Positions 25,444-33,656 of a DNA stretch of 64,000 nucleotides are shown piece by piece (the first letter of the stretch is position 1; each line of letters starts with the position of its first letter). The DNA is from Acidobacteriota bacterium (lineage in GTDB: Bacteria > Acidobacteriota > Blastocatellia > Pyrinomonadales > Pyrinomonadaceae), in NCBI GenBank assembly GCA_025463135.1, contig JAOAPY010000013.1, positions 186,001 through 250,000 on the forward strand, given 5' to 3'. Both the position numbers and the translations under genes were made by a program. The notes below the pieces were generated by a model. The model made no database searches, was not told the origin of the DNA, and saw only the letters and a program-made list of their open reading frames with translations.

Positions 25444-26430
25444 TTAGAGGGGAACGCTGACAGTCTTGACGATTTCGGTAAGCACAGCTTCGGCCTCTTC
25501 GCTGCGGCGGAGTGAAGAAGAAAACCGCGAGCTGACCAGAATGCGATGGGCAAAAACGGGAATGACAAGCCGTTTGATATCGTCGGGAATGCAATAAGCT
25601 CTGTCTTCGGTTAATGCGAGTGCCTGGGCTGCACGAAAAAGCGCCAACGTGCCGCGCGGGCTTACGCCCAGGTCGAGCATTTCGGAATCGCGCGTAGCAG
25701 TCACGATCCTCATCAGGTACTCAACCAGAGCATCGTCGACCGATACCGCTGAGACGTTTTGCTGCAGTTCGAGTACTTCCAAATCCGACATCACCGGCCT
25801 CAGCGACTCCAGAGGGTCTTTGTATTCGCGGTCCCGCAGCATCTGCATTTCCGCGCCGGCCTCTGGATAACCAATACGCAGACGCAGCATGAAGCGATCG
25901 AGCTGCGATTCCGGTAGGGGATAAGTGCCGTGATGTTCGATCGGATTTTGCGTCGCCAGAACGATGAACAGCTGCGGCAGTGGGTGCGTGATCCCTTCGA
26001 CGGTCACCTGCCGCTCAGCCATGGCTTCCAGCAAAGCCGACTGGGTCTTCGGTGTAGTGCGATTAATCTCATCAGCCAGCACCACATTCGCAAAGACCGG
26101 TCCCGGCTTCCACTCAAAAATACCTGTGTGCTGGTTGTAAATTGAAAGACCGATGACATCCGAGGGCAAAAGATCCGAGGTAAACTGCACGCGTTGGAAG
26201 GTGCAATCAAGAGCACGCGCCAGCGCGTGTGCCAGCGTGGTTTTGCCTACGCCTGGAACGTCTTCGACCAGCAGGTGGCCGCCGGCGATCAAGGTGACGA
26301 TGGCCAGGCGCACGGACTCCGGCTTTCCCTTGATCACTGTCTCGATGGCGGCTTGCAGGCGGTCGACAGTCTCGACGGCCCGCGCCGTAAATGCTGCGGA
26401 CCGGTCGTTTATTGTCTCTACGTTTCTCAT
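25444..26430 (-). CDS. MoxR-family AAA ATPase
   Basis: A chaperone-like ATPase that usually acts with a DUF58/VWA protein in assembling envelope or metal-containing complexes. From MRNVETINDR (AGGAAG 9 nt upstream) the protein has 328 residues. It shows Walker A VEDVPGVGKTT (55-64), the MoxR region FQRVQFTSDLLPSDVIG, Walker B VVLADEINR, sensor 1 IVLATQNPIEHHGTYPLPESQLDRF and the C-terminal lid with GVSPRGTLALFRAAQALA. The longer open frame upstream has no ribosome-binding site. First gene of a three-gene operon with DUF58 and the fused MFS/spermidine-synthase-like protein. It is divergent from the pilin gene. Confidence 0.93.
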   Translation of the reverse strand: MRNVETINDRSAAFTARAVETVDRLQAAIETVIKGKPESVRLAIVTLIAGGHLLVEDVPGVGKTTLAHALARALDCTFQRVQFTSDLLPSDVIGLSIYNQHTGIFEWKPGPVFANVVLADEINRTTPKTQSALLEAMAERQVTVEGITHPLPQLFIVLATQNPIEHHGTYPLPESQLDRFMLRLRIGYPEAGAEMQMLRDREYKDPLESLRPVMSDLEVLELQQNVSAVSVDDALVEYLMRIVTATRDSEMLDLGVSPRGTLALFRAAQALALTEDRAYCIPDDIKRLVIPVFAHRILVSSRFSSSLRRSEEAEAVLTEIVKTVSVPL

Positions 26431-26619
26431 CAAATGTCTTCCTGAACCGAGGTTCATTCTACATGTTCGAAGTCGGTGCCGCACCTGAAAAAGAGCAGGA
26501 CACCGGAGCATGACTAAGCGCATCTGAATGTAGTAAACTCCAATCGCTCCGCAGGTCTTAGGAAATCCTGGGAACAATTAATCAGTTTGGACGTGTATTT
26601 AGAGTTGCGAGGAGAGGTT

Positions 26620-27105
26620 ATGAAAAACGACCACACCAGACGTTCGGATGAGGCGGGTTTCTCGCTTATCGAGCTCATGATCGTCATTGCGATCATTGGA
26701 ATTTTGATAGCCGTGGGCGTGACCGGTTGGAAAGCGGCAGTGAAGCAAGCCAACGAAGCGGCGGCTGTTAAGACTATCCGAACCATCTCCGAACAGCAGA
26801 TGCTTTATTACAACGGCCATAATCGGAGCACCTTTGGGACCTTTGATCAGATGTTGAAGGACGGAATGCTCGACACGCGTTTTAACGGCACCACGCCGGT
26901 AGTTGAGGGCTATGTCTTCAATTTGAAAGTGATCGCCAAATCGAGCAACCAACCAGCTAGTTACACAATAAGCGCCGACCCCCAGCAAAGCGAAGGCGTG
27001 GGTGCAACGGGCAAGAACCATTTCTACGCCGACTCGAATTCCAGCACCATACATGTAAACAGTGACCAACCAGCGTCGCCAACGGATCCGCCGCTCGGCC
27101 AGTGA
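26620..27105 (+). CDS. Type IV pilin-like protein (major pilin/pseudopilin)
   Basis: A 161-residue prepilin. A 13-residue charged leader ending Glu-Ala-Gly is followed by FSLIELMIVIAIIGILIAVGV, the class III signal cut by PilD before the Phe, with the conserved Glu5 of the mature chain. The hydrophobic helix continues into WKAAVKQANEAAAVKTIRTISEQQMLYY, and a globular domain completes the protein. The start at MKNDHTRR has GGAGAGG upstream. No other pilus genes are adjacent. The lack of C-terminal cysteines and the position as a single gene leave open whether it is a major pilin, a minor pilin or a pseudopilin. Confidence 0.88.
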   Translation: MKNDHTRRSDEAGFSLIELMIVIAIIGILIAVGVTGWKAAVKQANEAAAVKTIRTISEQQMLYYNGHNRSTFGTFDQMLKDGMLDTRFNGTTPVVEGYVFNLKVIAKSSNQPASYTISADPQQSEGVGATGKNHFYADSNSSTIHVNSDQPASPTDPPLGQ

Positions 27106-27145
27106 CGCTCTGGAATACCGGTCACCTGCAGGTTTTTGTGAGCAA

Positions 27146-27178
27146 AACCGGCCCCAAATCTTCGGATTGGGGCCGGTT
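27146..27178 (+). terminator. Hairpin after the pilin gene
   Basis: AACCGGCCCCAAATC and its complement form 15-bp arms with a 3-nt loop about 40 bp after the pilin stop codon. The T-run afterwards is weak (CAACTTTG), so termination may be partly factor-dependent, but the stem is long and GC-rich. Confidence 0.7.
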
Positions 27179-27254
27179 CAACTTTGTGCAGCCTCTTTTT
27201 GAGGGCGGTATGCCCAATCTCTCTCATCCAATTGCTGTAAATCATTGTCTAACC

Positions 27255-27289
27255 TTGACAAAAACTCAATTGTAACTATAATTGTTACA
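27255..27289 (+). promoter_or_regulatory. Consensus sigma-70 promoter with overlapping operator for the Rrf2 gene
   Basis: A perfect -35 TTGACA (27255-27260) and perfect -10 TATAAT (27277-27282) are separated by 16 bp, 32 bp upstream of the start codon. TGTAAC and GTTACA (27271-27276 and 27284-27289) form an inverted repeat with 7-bp spacing that encloses the -10 box. That is where a dimeric repressor such as the Rrf2 product would block transcription. Confidence 0.8.
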
Positions 27290-27314
27290 GAATAAAGGTT
27301 CCTGAAGTCGTTGT

Positions 27315-27842
27315 ATGTCAACTAGTAGCCGATTCGCCGTGGCGATCCATATCCTGACCCTGATGGCCTGGTCAGAGGACGAACCCCTGAAATCCGAACA
27401 AGTGGCGGAGAGCGTAAACACGAATCCAGTCGTAATTAGACGGATGCTTTGCGAACTTTCCGAGGCAAATCTGGTTATTTCTCAGACAGGGTCGACGGGT
27501 GGATCCAGGCTGAGCCGCCGGGCGGCTGAGATTACTTTGCGGGACGTATACCACGCGGTTGAATGCCCGGGCGTATTTTCTTTGCATCGACAGCCGGCCA
27601 GCCGGCACTGCCCGGTGGGCGTGAACATTGAATCGGTTCTGGGCGCTGTTTTCGAAGAAGCTAATTCGGCGGTTGAACAAGTTCTGGAGAAAATCAGTAT
27701 TAGGGACGTGATGATGCGGCTAAAACCCGGCAGCGCGGCCGCCAGACATCACACGCGGGCGGAAAAGTTACCGCACGACACCGAGGGGACACGAGGTATT
27801 AATAAACGCACGAGATCTGGAACTATCGCGAAAGAGCAATAA
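27315..27842 (+). CDS. Rrf2-family transcriptional regulator
   Basis: A 175-residue winged-helix repressor of the Rrf2 group. The DNA-binding part is RFAVAIHILTLMAWSEDEPLKSEQVAESVNTNPVVIRRMLCELSEANLV, followed by the wing GSTGGSRLSRRAAEITLRDVYHAVE. The cluster-binding region of IscR/NsrR has three cysteines. Here only two remain nearby (ECPGVFSLH...RHCPVG), so an Fe-S cluster is doubtful and the protein may be closer to YwnA-like members. A basic C-terminal tail of about 40 residues is unusual. It is probably autoregulated through the operator overlapping its promoter. Confidence 0.88.
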   Translation: MSTSSRFAVAIHILTLMAWSEDEPLKSEQVAESVNTNPVVIRRMLCELSEANLVISQTGSTGGSRLSRRAAEITLRDVYHAVECPGVFSLHRQPASRHCPVGVNIESVLGAVFEEANSAVEQVLEKISIRDVMMRLKPGSAAARHHTRAEKLPHDTEGTRGINKRTRSGTIAKEQ

Positions 27843-27900
27843 CGCATCTATATAAACGTGAAGCGAACAGAGAGTTCACGAGCGAGAGGCTCTCTGAAAC

Positions 27901-29658
27901 ATGAAAATCTCGCACGAAAGGCGGAGTGAATTGAGTAGGCTTAAGAAAGATCAGGATGTCGGCTTAATGAATTCAGGCAAGGATGAGTTTGCCAGCCCCA
28001 ACGAGGAATTGTTGGAAGACGCAATCTCTATCGAAGATATTGATGATGTACTGCTCAAGTTGCAGACGGCGGGAATCGTCGGGACGGAGTCAGACGAACC
28101 TCTGATTGAGCAGGACTCGGCCGCCAATGCGTCGGCCGGTGATGACGACGAACCTTTGGCTGAGGACGTGGAACTCGATCTGTCAGCCGGAGCGCTCGAC
28201 AAGACCTCGGATCCCGTGCGCGTCTATATGCGCGAGATGGGCATCGTTCCGCTGCTCAAGCGCGAGCAGGAAGTGGCGATTGCCAAACGAATTGAGTGGG
28301 GACAGAAGCGGGCCCATAAGGCCATCGCGCGTTCGCCGATCGCCGTGGTTGCCCTGCTGGATATTGGCAGCGAGCTCGAAGCGGGGAACCTGAACATCCG
28401 TGACATCGTCACCTTCTCTGACCAGATGGAGGCTGACGAGCACGAGGATCGGAGCGAGGAATATCTTCAGTGGACCATTGAAGGTATCCAAAACATTCGC
28501 AAGCTCTACAAGCGAGCGCTGAAAGAGCTTGCGGCCTTGAGGGTGGAACAAACGGTTCCGCATGGCAGAGGCACGAAGAAGCCTTCAAAGAAGCTGCTGC
28601 GCTGCAAGCGTAAGCTGTCGCGAACCAGAATTGAGATCGTTACGGAAATGGCTTTGCTGCATCTCAAGGAAGCCACCCGTCAACGATTGATTCAAGCTAT
28701 CAGTGAACGGCACAAGGAAGTGCGAACGCTGGAGCGCGAGATTGAGAGCTTCACTGAGAAGCTGAGCAAAAAGCGCATCAAGGCGGACGAAAAGAAGGAA
28801 TTCAAACGTCACGTTACCGTGGCCAAGCGTCGCTTGAAAGAGATTGAGGCGGAACATTTTGTCTCGCCGCTGGAAATCAAGCGCTCGTATCAAATGATCG
28901 TGGCCGGCGAAGCTCAGGCTGCACAGGCCAAGCACGAACTGACGGAGGCCAACCTCCGCCTGGTGGTTTCCATCGCCAAGAAATATCAGAATCGCGGCTT
29001 GCAGTTCCTGGATCTCATTCAGGAAGGCAACCTGGGCCTGATGAAGGGCGTGGATAAGTTTGACTGGCGCCGTGGGTACAAGTTTTCGACCTACGCGACC
29101 TGGTGGATTCGTCAGGCAATCACACGGGCAATTGCGGACCAGGCAAGGACCATTCGCATTCCCGTGCATATGATTGAAGTAATCAACAAGCTCAAGAACA
29201 CTTCGCGTGAACTGGTGCGCGATCTGGGGCGTGAACCAACCACGGAAGAGATAGCCAAGCGGATGGACACGTCGGTGGAAAAGGTGCGCAAGGCCTTTAA
29301 GTTGATGCAGGATCCGATCTCGCTCGAGACGCCAATCGGCGAAAGCGGCGATTCGCAACTCGGCGACCTGATTGAAGACAAGTCAACCGAAAGTCCCGCA
29401 GCCCGAGTTATTACTTCGAACCTGCGCGAGATCACGGGCGATGTACTGCAAACGCTTAGCCCGCGTGAGGAACGAGTGATACGTTTGCGTTTTGGTCTGG
29501 ACAATGAAGGACACGAGCGGACTCTGGAAGAGGTGGGCCAGAACTTTAACGTAACGCGGGAACGCATACGTCAAATCGAAGCCAAGGCGCTGAGAAAGCT
29601 CCGACATCCATCGCGAGCCAGAGTGCTTAAGAACTTTATCGAGAGCGAAGCGCGGTAA
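27901..29658 (+). CDS. rpoD: Primary RNA polymerase sigma factor RpoD
   Basis: Housekeeping sigma-70 factor of 585 residues. The N-terminal ~100 residues are acidic and correspond to a region 1.1-like domain. Region 1.2 starts at [30 protein letters not shown] long charged non-conserved insert of about 200 residues follows. Region 2 is intact at about 345-415 ([58 protein letters not shown]). Region 3 is [17 protein letters not shown] and region 4 is [15 protein letters not shown]...[27 protein letters not shown]. The leader carries GAGAGG before the ATG. A strong terminator lies downstream, so it forms its own transcription unit or ends one started upstream. Confidence 0.96.
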   Translation: MKISHERRSELSRLKKDQDVGLMNSGKDEFASPNEELLEDAISIEDIDDVLLKLQTAGIVGTESDEPLIEQDSAANASAGDDDEPLAEDVELDLSAGALDKTSDPVRVYMREMGIVPLLKREQEVAIAKRIEWGQKRAHKAIARSPIAVVALLDIGSELEAGNLNIRDIVTFSDQMEADEHEDRSEEYLQWTIEGIQNIRKLYKRALKELAALRVEQTVPHGRGTKKPSKKLLRCKRKLSRTRIEIVTEMALLHLKEATRQRLIQAISERHKEVRTLEREIESFTEKLSKKRIKADEKKEFKRHVTVAKRRLKEIEAEHFVSPLEIKRSYQMIVAGEAQAAQAKHELTEANLRLVVSIAKKYQNRGLQFLDLIQEGNLGLMKGVDKFDWRRGYKFSTYATWWIRQAITRAIADQARTIRIPVHMIEVINKLKNTSRELVRDLGREPTTEEIAKRMDTSVEKVRKAFKLMQDPISLETPIGESGDSQLGDLIEDKSTESPAARVITSNLREITGDVLQTLSPREERVIRLRFGLDNEGHERTLEEVGQNFNVTRERIRQIEAKALRKLRHPSRARVLKNFIESEAR

Positions 29659-29667
29659 AACTCCACC

Positions 29668-29723
29668 TAGCACAGACTTCAGTCTGTGTTCCCGGACCAA
29701 ATCACAGACTGAAGTCTGTGCTA
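29668..29723. repeat. Paired palindromic element, CACAGACT-TC-AGTCTGTG subfamily, copy 1
   Basis: TAGCACAGACTTCAGTCTG(TG) and its inverted copy flank a 16-bp spacer just after rpoD. The centre ACTTCAGT is shared with the GACAAACT and CCGACT subfamilies. A diverged copy lies at 50627-50701. Confidence 0.85.
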
Positions 29724-29733
29724 CTTGCTACTT

Positions 29734-29763
29734 AAGGCCACGTGATCTAAACACGTGGCCTTT
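29734..29763 (+). terminator. Rho-independent-like terminator after rpoD
   Basis: AAGGCCACGTG and CACGTGGCCTTT pair as an 11-bp stem around a short loop and end in a T-tract, 76 bp after the rpoD stop codon and just beyond the palindromic repeat. Confidence 0.8.
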
Positions 29764-29816
29764 AACATGTCCGAATTTGGCTTTCATCGAGTTCCCTGCT
29801 AGCTTCCCTTTCCGTT

Positions 29817-30623
29817 ATGCCCACGACAAAGGTTGGCGAGCATCGGCTGTACTACGAGATCCACGGCCAGGGAGAGCCGTTAATCCTGGTTCCCGGTTTC
29901 CGCACTGGACTGTGGTTGTGGTTCAGGCAGGTCGAAACTTTCGCACAGAATTTCCGCACGATCATTTTCGATCCGCGCGGGATTGGCAAGTCCGATCAGT
30001 CAGCCTCGCCCCAGACTGTGAGGGCAATGGCTGATGATCTCGCCGGCCTGTTGTCCGCGCTCGAGATCGAGCAAGCTCACGTCCTCGGTGCGTCCTTCGG
30101 CGGTTTTGTCGCGCAGGAGTTTGCGCTCGCCTATCCGCAGCGAACCCGCAGCTTGATTCTCTGTTGCACCAGTTTCGGCGGCCCACGCCATCTGTTGCCG
30201 CCGCTGCACATCTTGCAGGCAATGGCGGCCAACGAGGGTATGAATATGGAAGAGCCAGCCCTTCAGAACTTTCTGATGGTCTTTTCTTCAAAGTTTAGTC
30301 AGGAAGATCCCGAGGCACTCGCAGAGGTTGTGCGCCTGCGCCTTAGTAATCCGGTCAGCGACCAAACCCACTTTGCGCAATTACAGGCAGCGGCTGCTTT
30401 TAATGTCGAGACCAGAGTAGCGGAGATCGAGGCGCCGGTATTGGTCCTGACTGGTGACGAGGACACGCTGGTTCCCCCGGCAAATTCAGAGAACCTGGTC
30501 GCCAAAATTCCCCAGGCTAAACTCTCGGTCATCGCGGGCGGCAGTCACATGTTCTTTATCGAGCAGCCGGAAGAGTTTAACCGTGAAGTCATCAGCTTCA
30601 TCGATTCAATACGAACCAGTTAG
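29817..30623 (+). CDS. Alpha/beta-fold hydrolase
   Basis: A 268-residue serine hydrolase of unknown substrate. The oxyanion region is LILVPGFRTG (22-31), the nucleophile elbow GASFGG carries Ser93, the acid is in LTGDEDTLVPP (Asp214 or Asp216) and the base in GGSHMFFIEQ (His244). The overall pattern resembles 3-oxoadipate enol-lactonase-type hydrolases. It begins a three-gene run with a KAS III-like enzyme 14 nt downstream and an acyl-CoA ligase, pointing to acyl-chain chemistry, for instance thioester hydrolysis. That role is inferred from context only. No clear ribosome-binding site precedes the ATG. Confidence 0.88.
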   Translation: MPTTKVGEHRLYYEIHGQGEPLILVPGFRTGLWLWFRQVETFAQNFRTIIFDPRGIGKSDQSASPQTVRAMADDLAGLLSALEIEQAHVLGASFGGFVAQEFALAYPQRTRSLILCCTSFGGPRHLLPPLHILQAMAANEGMNMEEPALQNFLMVFSSKFSQEDPEALAEVVRLRLSNPVSDQTHFAQLQAAAAFNVETRVAEIEAPVLVLTGDEDTLVPPANSENLVAKIPQAKLSVIAGGSHMFFIEQPEEFNREVISFIDSIRTS

Positions 30624-30637
30624 AACGGGTATTTATC

Positions 30638-31633
30638 ATGACTATGACTTTCGCAAAAATTACAGGCACAGGGTCATTCGTTCCCGAAAGAGTTCTCACG
30701 AACGAGGATCTGAGCCGCATGTTGGGTGAAGACATTAACGAATTCGTTTCACAGGTCGTCGGCATTCGTGAACGGCATGTCTGCGCGGATAACGAGAGCA
30801 CCGCGGATCTGGCTACAGCGGCTGCTCTCAATGCTCTGAATGCGGCCGGCGTTCGGCCCGAGGAGCTGGACCTCATCATTCTGGCTACTGATACTCCGGA
30901 GTATTTGTCGCCCGCAACTTCAGTGGTGGTGCAACATCGACTGGGTGCGACCAACGCCGGCACCTTCGATCTGAACTGCGCTTGTGCGGGATTCGTTACG
31001 GCGCTGGACACCGCGTCGAAATACATAATTGCCGACCCGGCGTATAAAAGCGTTCTGGTAATCGGGGCCTATGCGATGAGCAAGTACCTTGACTGGACCC
31101 AGAAAAGGACAGCCACCATTTTTGCTGACGGGGCCGGCGCTGTCGTACTGCAAGCGGATGCGGAGGGCCCTGGCTTCCTCGCCTCAAAGCTGGTGGCTGA
31201 TGGCAGCTATCACGATCGCATGGGCATCTATGCCGGCGGAACTTTCATGCCTATCACAGAGGATGTCCTGCGCGAGGGCGAATGGACGAAGGTCCGTTTT
31301 GCGAAAAAGTATCCGCCCGAGGTGAATCTGGAAGGCTGGCCGGCGATCGTTCACGAGGTGTTGCAGAAGGCCGATCTGCAACTGGATGACGTCGCGCTTT
31401 TCCTCTTCACCCAGGTGAATTTGAGCACGATCAAAGCAGTAATGAAAGGTTTGGACCTGCCCATGACGCGCACGCATACAGTCATGGAGAAGTGGGGCTA
31501 TACCGGATCGGCGTGCATACCGATGGTCCTCGACGATGCAGTGCGCGCGGGGAAGTTAGAGCGCGGGCAGGTGGTTGTAATGTGCGCGTCGGGTGGAGGA
31601 CTTAATATGGCGTGCGCGGCGTTTCGTTGGTGA
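30638..31633 (+). CDS. KAS III (FabH-like) thiolase-fold enzyme with altered catalytic triad
   Basis: A 331-residue member of the 3-oxoacyl-ACP synthase III group. The nucleophile cysteine is present in LNCACAGF (Cys116). The C-terminal domain aligns without gaps to FabH over the catalytic His and Asn. The usual HQAN reads TQVN (Thr258 for His), and the usual GNTS reads GYTG (Tyr288 for Asn). Decarboxylation of malonyl-ACP needs that His and Asn, so ordinary chain initiation is unlikely. Acyl transfer, as in other divergent KAS III proteins, is possible. The C-terminal SGGGLNMACAAFRW glycine loop is intact. Neighbours are an alpha/beta hydrolase and an acyl-CoA ligase. Confidence 0.9.
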   Translation: MTMTFAKITGTGSFVPERVLTNEDLSRMLGEDINEFVSQVVGIRERHVCADNESTADLATAAALNALNAAGVRPEELDLIILATDTPEYLSPATSVVVQHRLGATNAGTFDLNCACAGFVTALDTASKYIIADPAYKSVLVIGAYAMSKYLDWTQKRTATIFADGAGAVVLQADAEGPGFLASKLVADGSYHDRMGIYAGGTFMPITEDVLREGEWTKVRFAKKYPPEVNLEGWPAIVHEVLQKADLQLDDVALFLFTQVNLSTIKAVMKGLDLPMTRTHTVMEKWGYTGSACIPMVLDDAVRAGKLERGQVVVMCASGGGLNMACAAFRW

Positions 31634-31745
31634 AGAATCGCGATGGCTAATAAAGGCCCCATTCATTTTCCATTTCTCATTCACCAATCCGCGAATGAAA
31701 AATGGAAGTGGTGAATGCTCTGATTGATCCCGTGGCATTCGTTCT

Positions 31746-33533
31746 ATGAAATACCGAAACATCTATTCACTCTTTCGTGAGCGCGTCGCACAGTACCGCG
31801 ACCGCGATGTTTTCTTCGTTCGCGAAGACGATCACTGGAAAGGGATTTCCTGGGACGTATTTGACCGCGAGGCGCGCGCGTTCGCCTCGGCCCTGATCGT
31901 TTCGGGGCTGCAAAAAGGCGGCTCAGTGGCCATCCTAATGGGCAACGTGCCCGCCTGGCCCATCAGCGATCTCGGTACGATTCTGGCGGGCGGCGTAAGT
32001 GTAGGTCTTTACCCCACCAGTTCCGCGGAACAATGCCAATACGTCATCAACCACTCGGACGCTGAATTCGTCCTGGTCGATTCACCTTTGCAGCTGGACA
32101 AAGTACTCAGCGTTCAAGCCTCACTCGTGACAGTGAAATCGATCATCGCCCTGGATGAATCACTGGCGCGCGATAATCCCGGAGTGATGAGCTATCAGCA
32201 ATTCCTGCAAGTGGGAGCAGAACATCTGTCAGCCACCAGCGAGGTTGTTGAAATGCGAGCAGGTAATGCTCAACCGGACGATACCGTCATCATGGTCTAT
32301 ACGTCCGGCACGACTGGACTGCCAAAAGGCGCTTGCCTGAGTCACCGTTACGTGATCAATAGCGTCGAATCGCTTCATCAGGTAATTCCCTTTTCGGATT
32401 CAGATGTCGCCTTCTCTTACCTTCCCTATTGCCACGTAGCCGAGCGTATTTCGGGTCTCTACAACCGGCTCTATGCCGGCGCCTCCGCGTACTTCGTCAA
32501 TGATCCAACGAAACTCTGGGACTACATGATGGAGTTGGGCCCGCGGATGTTTCCCAGTTTGCCGCGGTTTTTTGAAAAGGTTCATGCGCGTATCGTTGCT
32601 GATCTGGAACAGGATACGCCTGAGGAACAAAGACGTTTTGCCGACGTGCTGACCCTGGGGCGCCAGATCAGTCGTCTGCGGCAAAACAGGGCTGATATTC
32701 CGCAAGGACTCACACAGGAGTACGACCGTGTGGCCGGACCGGTCCTCGAGAGAGTGAGACGTTACTTTGGCGGGCGCATTGAGTTTGCGACCTCTGGTGG
32801 GGCGCCTTTGCCGACTGAGATCGCGGAATTTTTTGATGCCTTGAGTATTCCGCTGTTACAGGCCTACGGCTTGACGGAAAATGTTTGTGTTGCTTTCAAC
32901 CGTCCTGACGACTATAGATTCGGCACCGTGGGACCGCCGATGCCGGGTTGTTCTGTGCGCATAGCCGACGATGGAGAAATTCTGGTGCAGAGTGAGATGA
33001 TGTTCAGCGGCTATTACAAAGAGCCGGACAAGACTGCGGAAGTTTTCCGCGACGGTTGGCTGCTGACCGGCGATTTGGGTGAGTTGGACGCCGATGGCTT
33101 CCTAAGAATCACCGGACGTAAGAAAGAAATCATCGTCACCTCGACCGGAAAAAATATCTCACCGGCCCTGATTGAAAATCTTTTGAAAGAGCATCACCTT
33201 ATCAGTCATGCCCTGGTGTATGGTGACGGGAAGAGCTATCTGGTTTCACTCTTGACGCTCAATCAACTCGAGACCGAAAGCTTTGCCCGCTCGCACGGAA
33301 TTGGCTACGCCGACTTTGCAGAGTTGACCCGGAATAAAAATGTGATTGAGCTGGTCGGCAGAATTGTAGCCGGAGTCAACAACCGGGTTTCATCCACCGA
33401 AGCAATCAGGAAGTTCGCGGTCCTGGATCACGATCTGACAATTGAGGCGGACGAGATCACCCCTACGTCGAAGATAAAGCGGACGATCGTTTCCGAGCGA
33501 TACCGCGACATTTTAGAACGCCTCTACGCGTGA
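31746..33533 (+). CDS. AMP-dependent long-chain acyl-CoA synthetase
   Basis: Activates a carboxylic acid to acyl-AMP and then acyl-CoA. The 595-residue protein is of the long-chain FadD15-like class. It has the P-loop MVYTSGTTGLPKGACLSH (about 180-197), the A5 motif LLQAYGLTENVCVAFN, the adenylation motif WLLTGDLGELDADGFLRITGRKKEIIVTSTGKNISP and a C-terminal Lys in TPTSKIKRTIV. It is third in the run with the hydrolase and KAS III homologue, separated by 112 bp that hold an AT-rich inverted repeat (CATTTTCCATTT type). Substrate chain length is not predictable from sequence. Confidence 0.92.
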   Translation: MKYRNIYSLFRERVAQYRDRDVFFVREDDHWKGISWDVFDREARAFASALIVSGLQKGGSVAILMGNVPAWPISDLGTILAGGVSVGLYPTSSAEQCQYVINHSDAEFVLVDSPLQLDKVLSVQASLVTVKSIIALDESLARDNPGVMSYQQFLQVGAEHLSATSEVVEMRAGNAQPDDTVIMVYTSGTTGLPKGACLSHRYVINSVESLHQVIPFSDSDVAFSYLPYCHVAERISGLYNRLYAGASAYFVNDPTKLWDYMMELGPRMFPSLPRFFEKVHARIVADLEQDTPEEQRRFADVLTLGRQISRLRQNRADIPQGLTQEYDRVAGPVLERVRRYFGGRIEFATSGGAPLPTEIAEFFDALSIPLLQAYGLTENVCVAFNRPDDYRFGTVGPPMPGCSVRIADDGEILVQSEMMFSGYYKEPDKTAEVFRDGWLLTGDLGELDADGFLRITGRKKEIIVTSTGKNISPALIENLLKEHHLISHALVYGDGKSYLVSLLTLNQLETESFARSHGIGYADFAELTRNKNVIELVGRIVAGVNNRVSSTEAIRKFAVLDHDLTIEADEITPTSKIKRTIVSERYRDILERLYA

Positions 33534-33543
33534 TAAGGTAAAC

Positions 33544-33632
33544 ATGTCCGACAAACTTTAGTTTGTCGCTGATTGTGCTACAGGCTGGTAGCTTGTGGTA
33601 CATAGATCGACAAACTGAAGTTTGTCGGACAT
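33544..33632. repeat. Paired palindromic element of the GACAAACT subfamily (89 bp)
   Basis: ATGTCCGACAAACTTTAG.. at the left and its inverted partner ending GTCGGACAT at the right, separated by a unique spacer. It lies between the acyl-CoA ligase stop and the histidine kinase start. The left arm carries a T for the C of the usual centre. Confidence 0.9.
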
Positions 33633-33656
33633 TTTGTTTCGTTGAATGGATCCATA

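Noticed and set aside
25422-25568. N-terminal extension of the DUF58 protein
   Set aside because: It would overlap moxR by about 125 bp. A strong ribosome-binding site precedes the ATG at 25421.
29817-33533. The hydrolase, KAS III and ligase as a true OleABC olefin pathway
   Set aside because: The hydrolase lacks the haloalkane-dehalogenase-like OleB pattern, the ligase is a FadD-type and the KAS III lacks the catalytic His and Asn. OleD is also absent, so the name was not applied.
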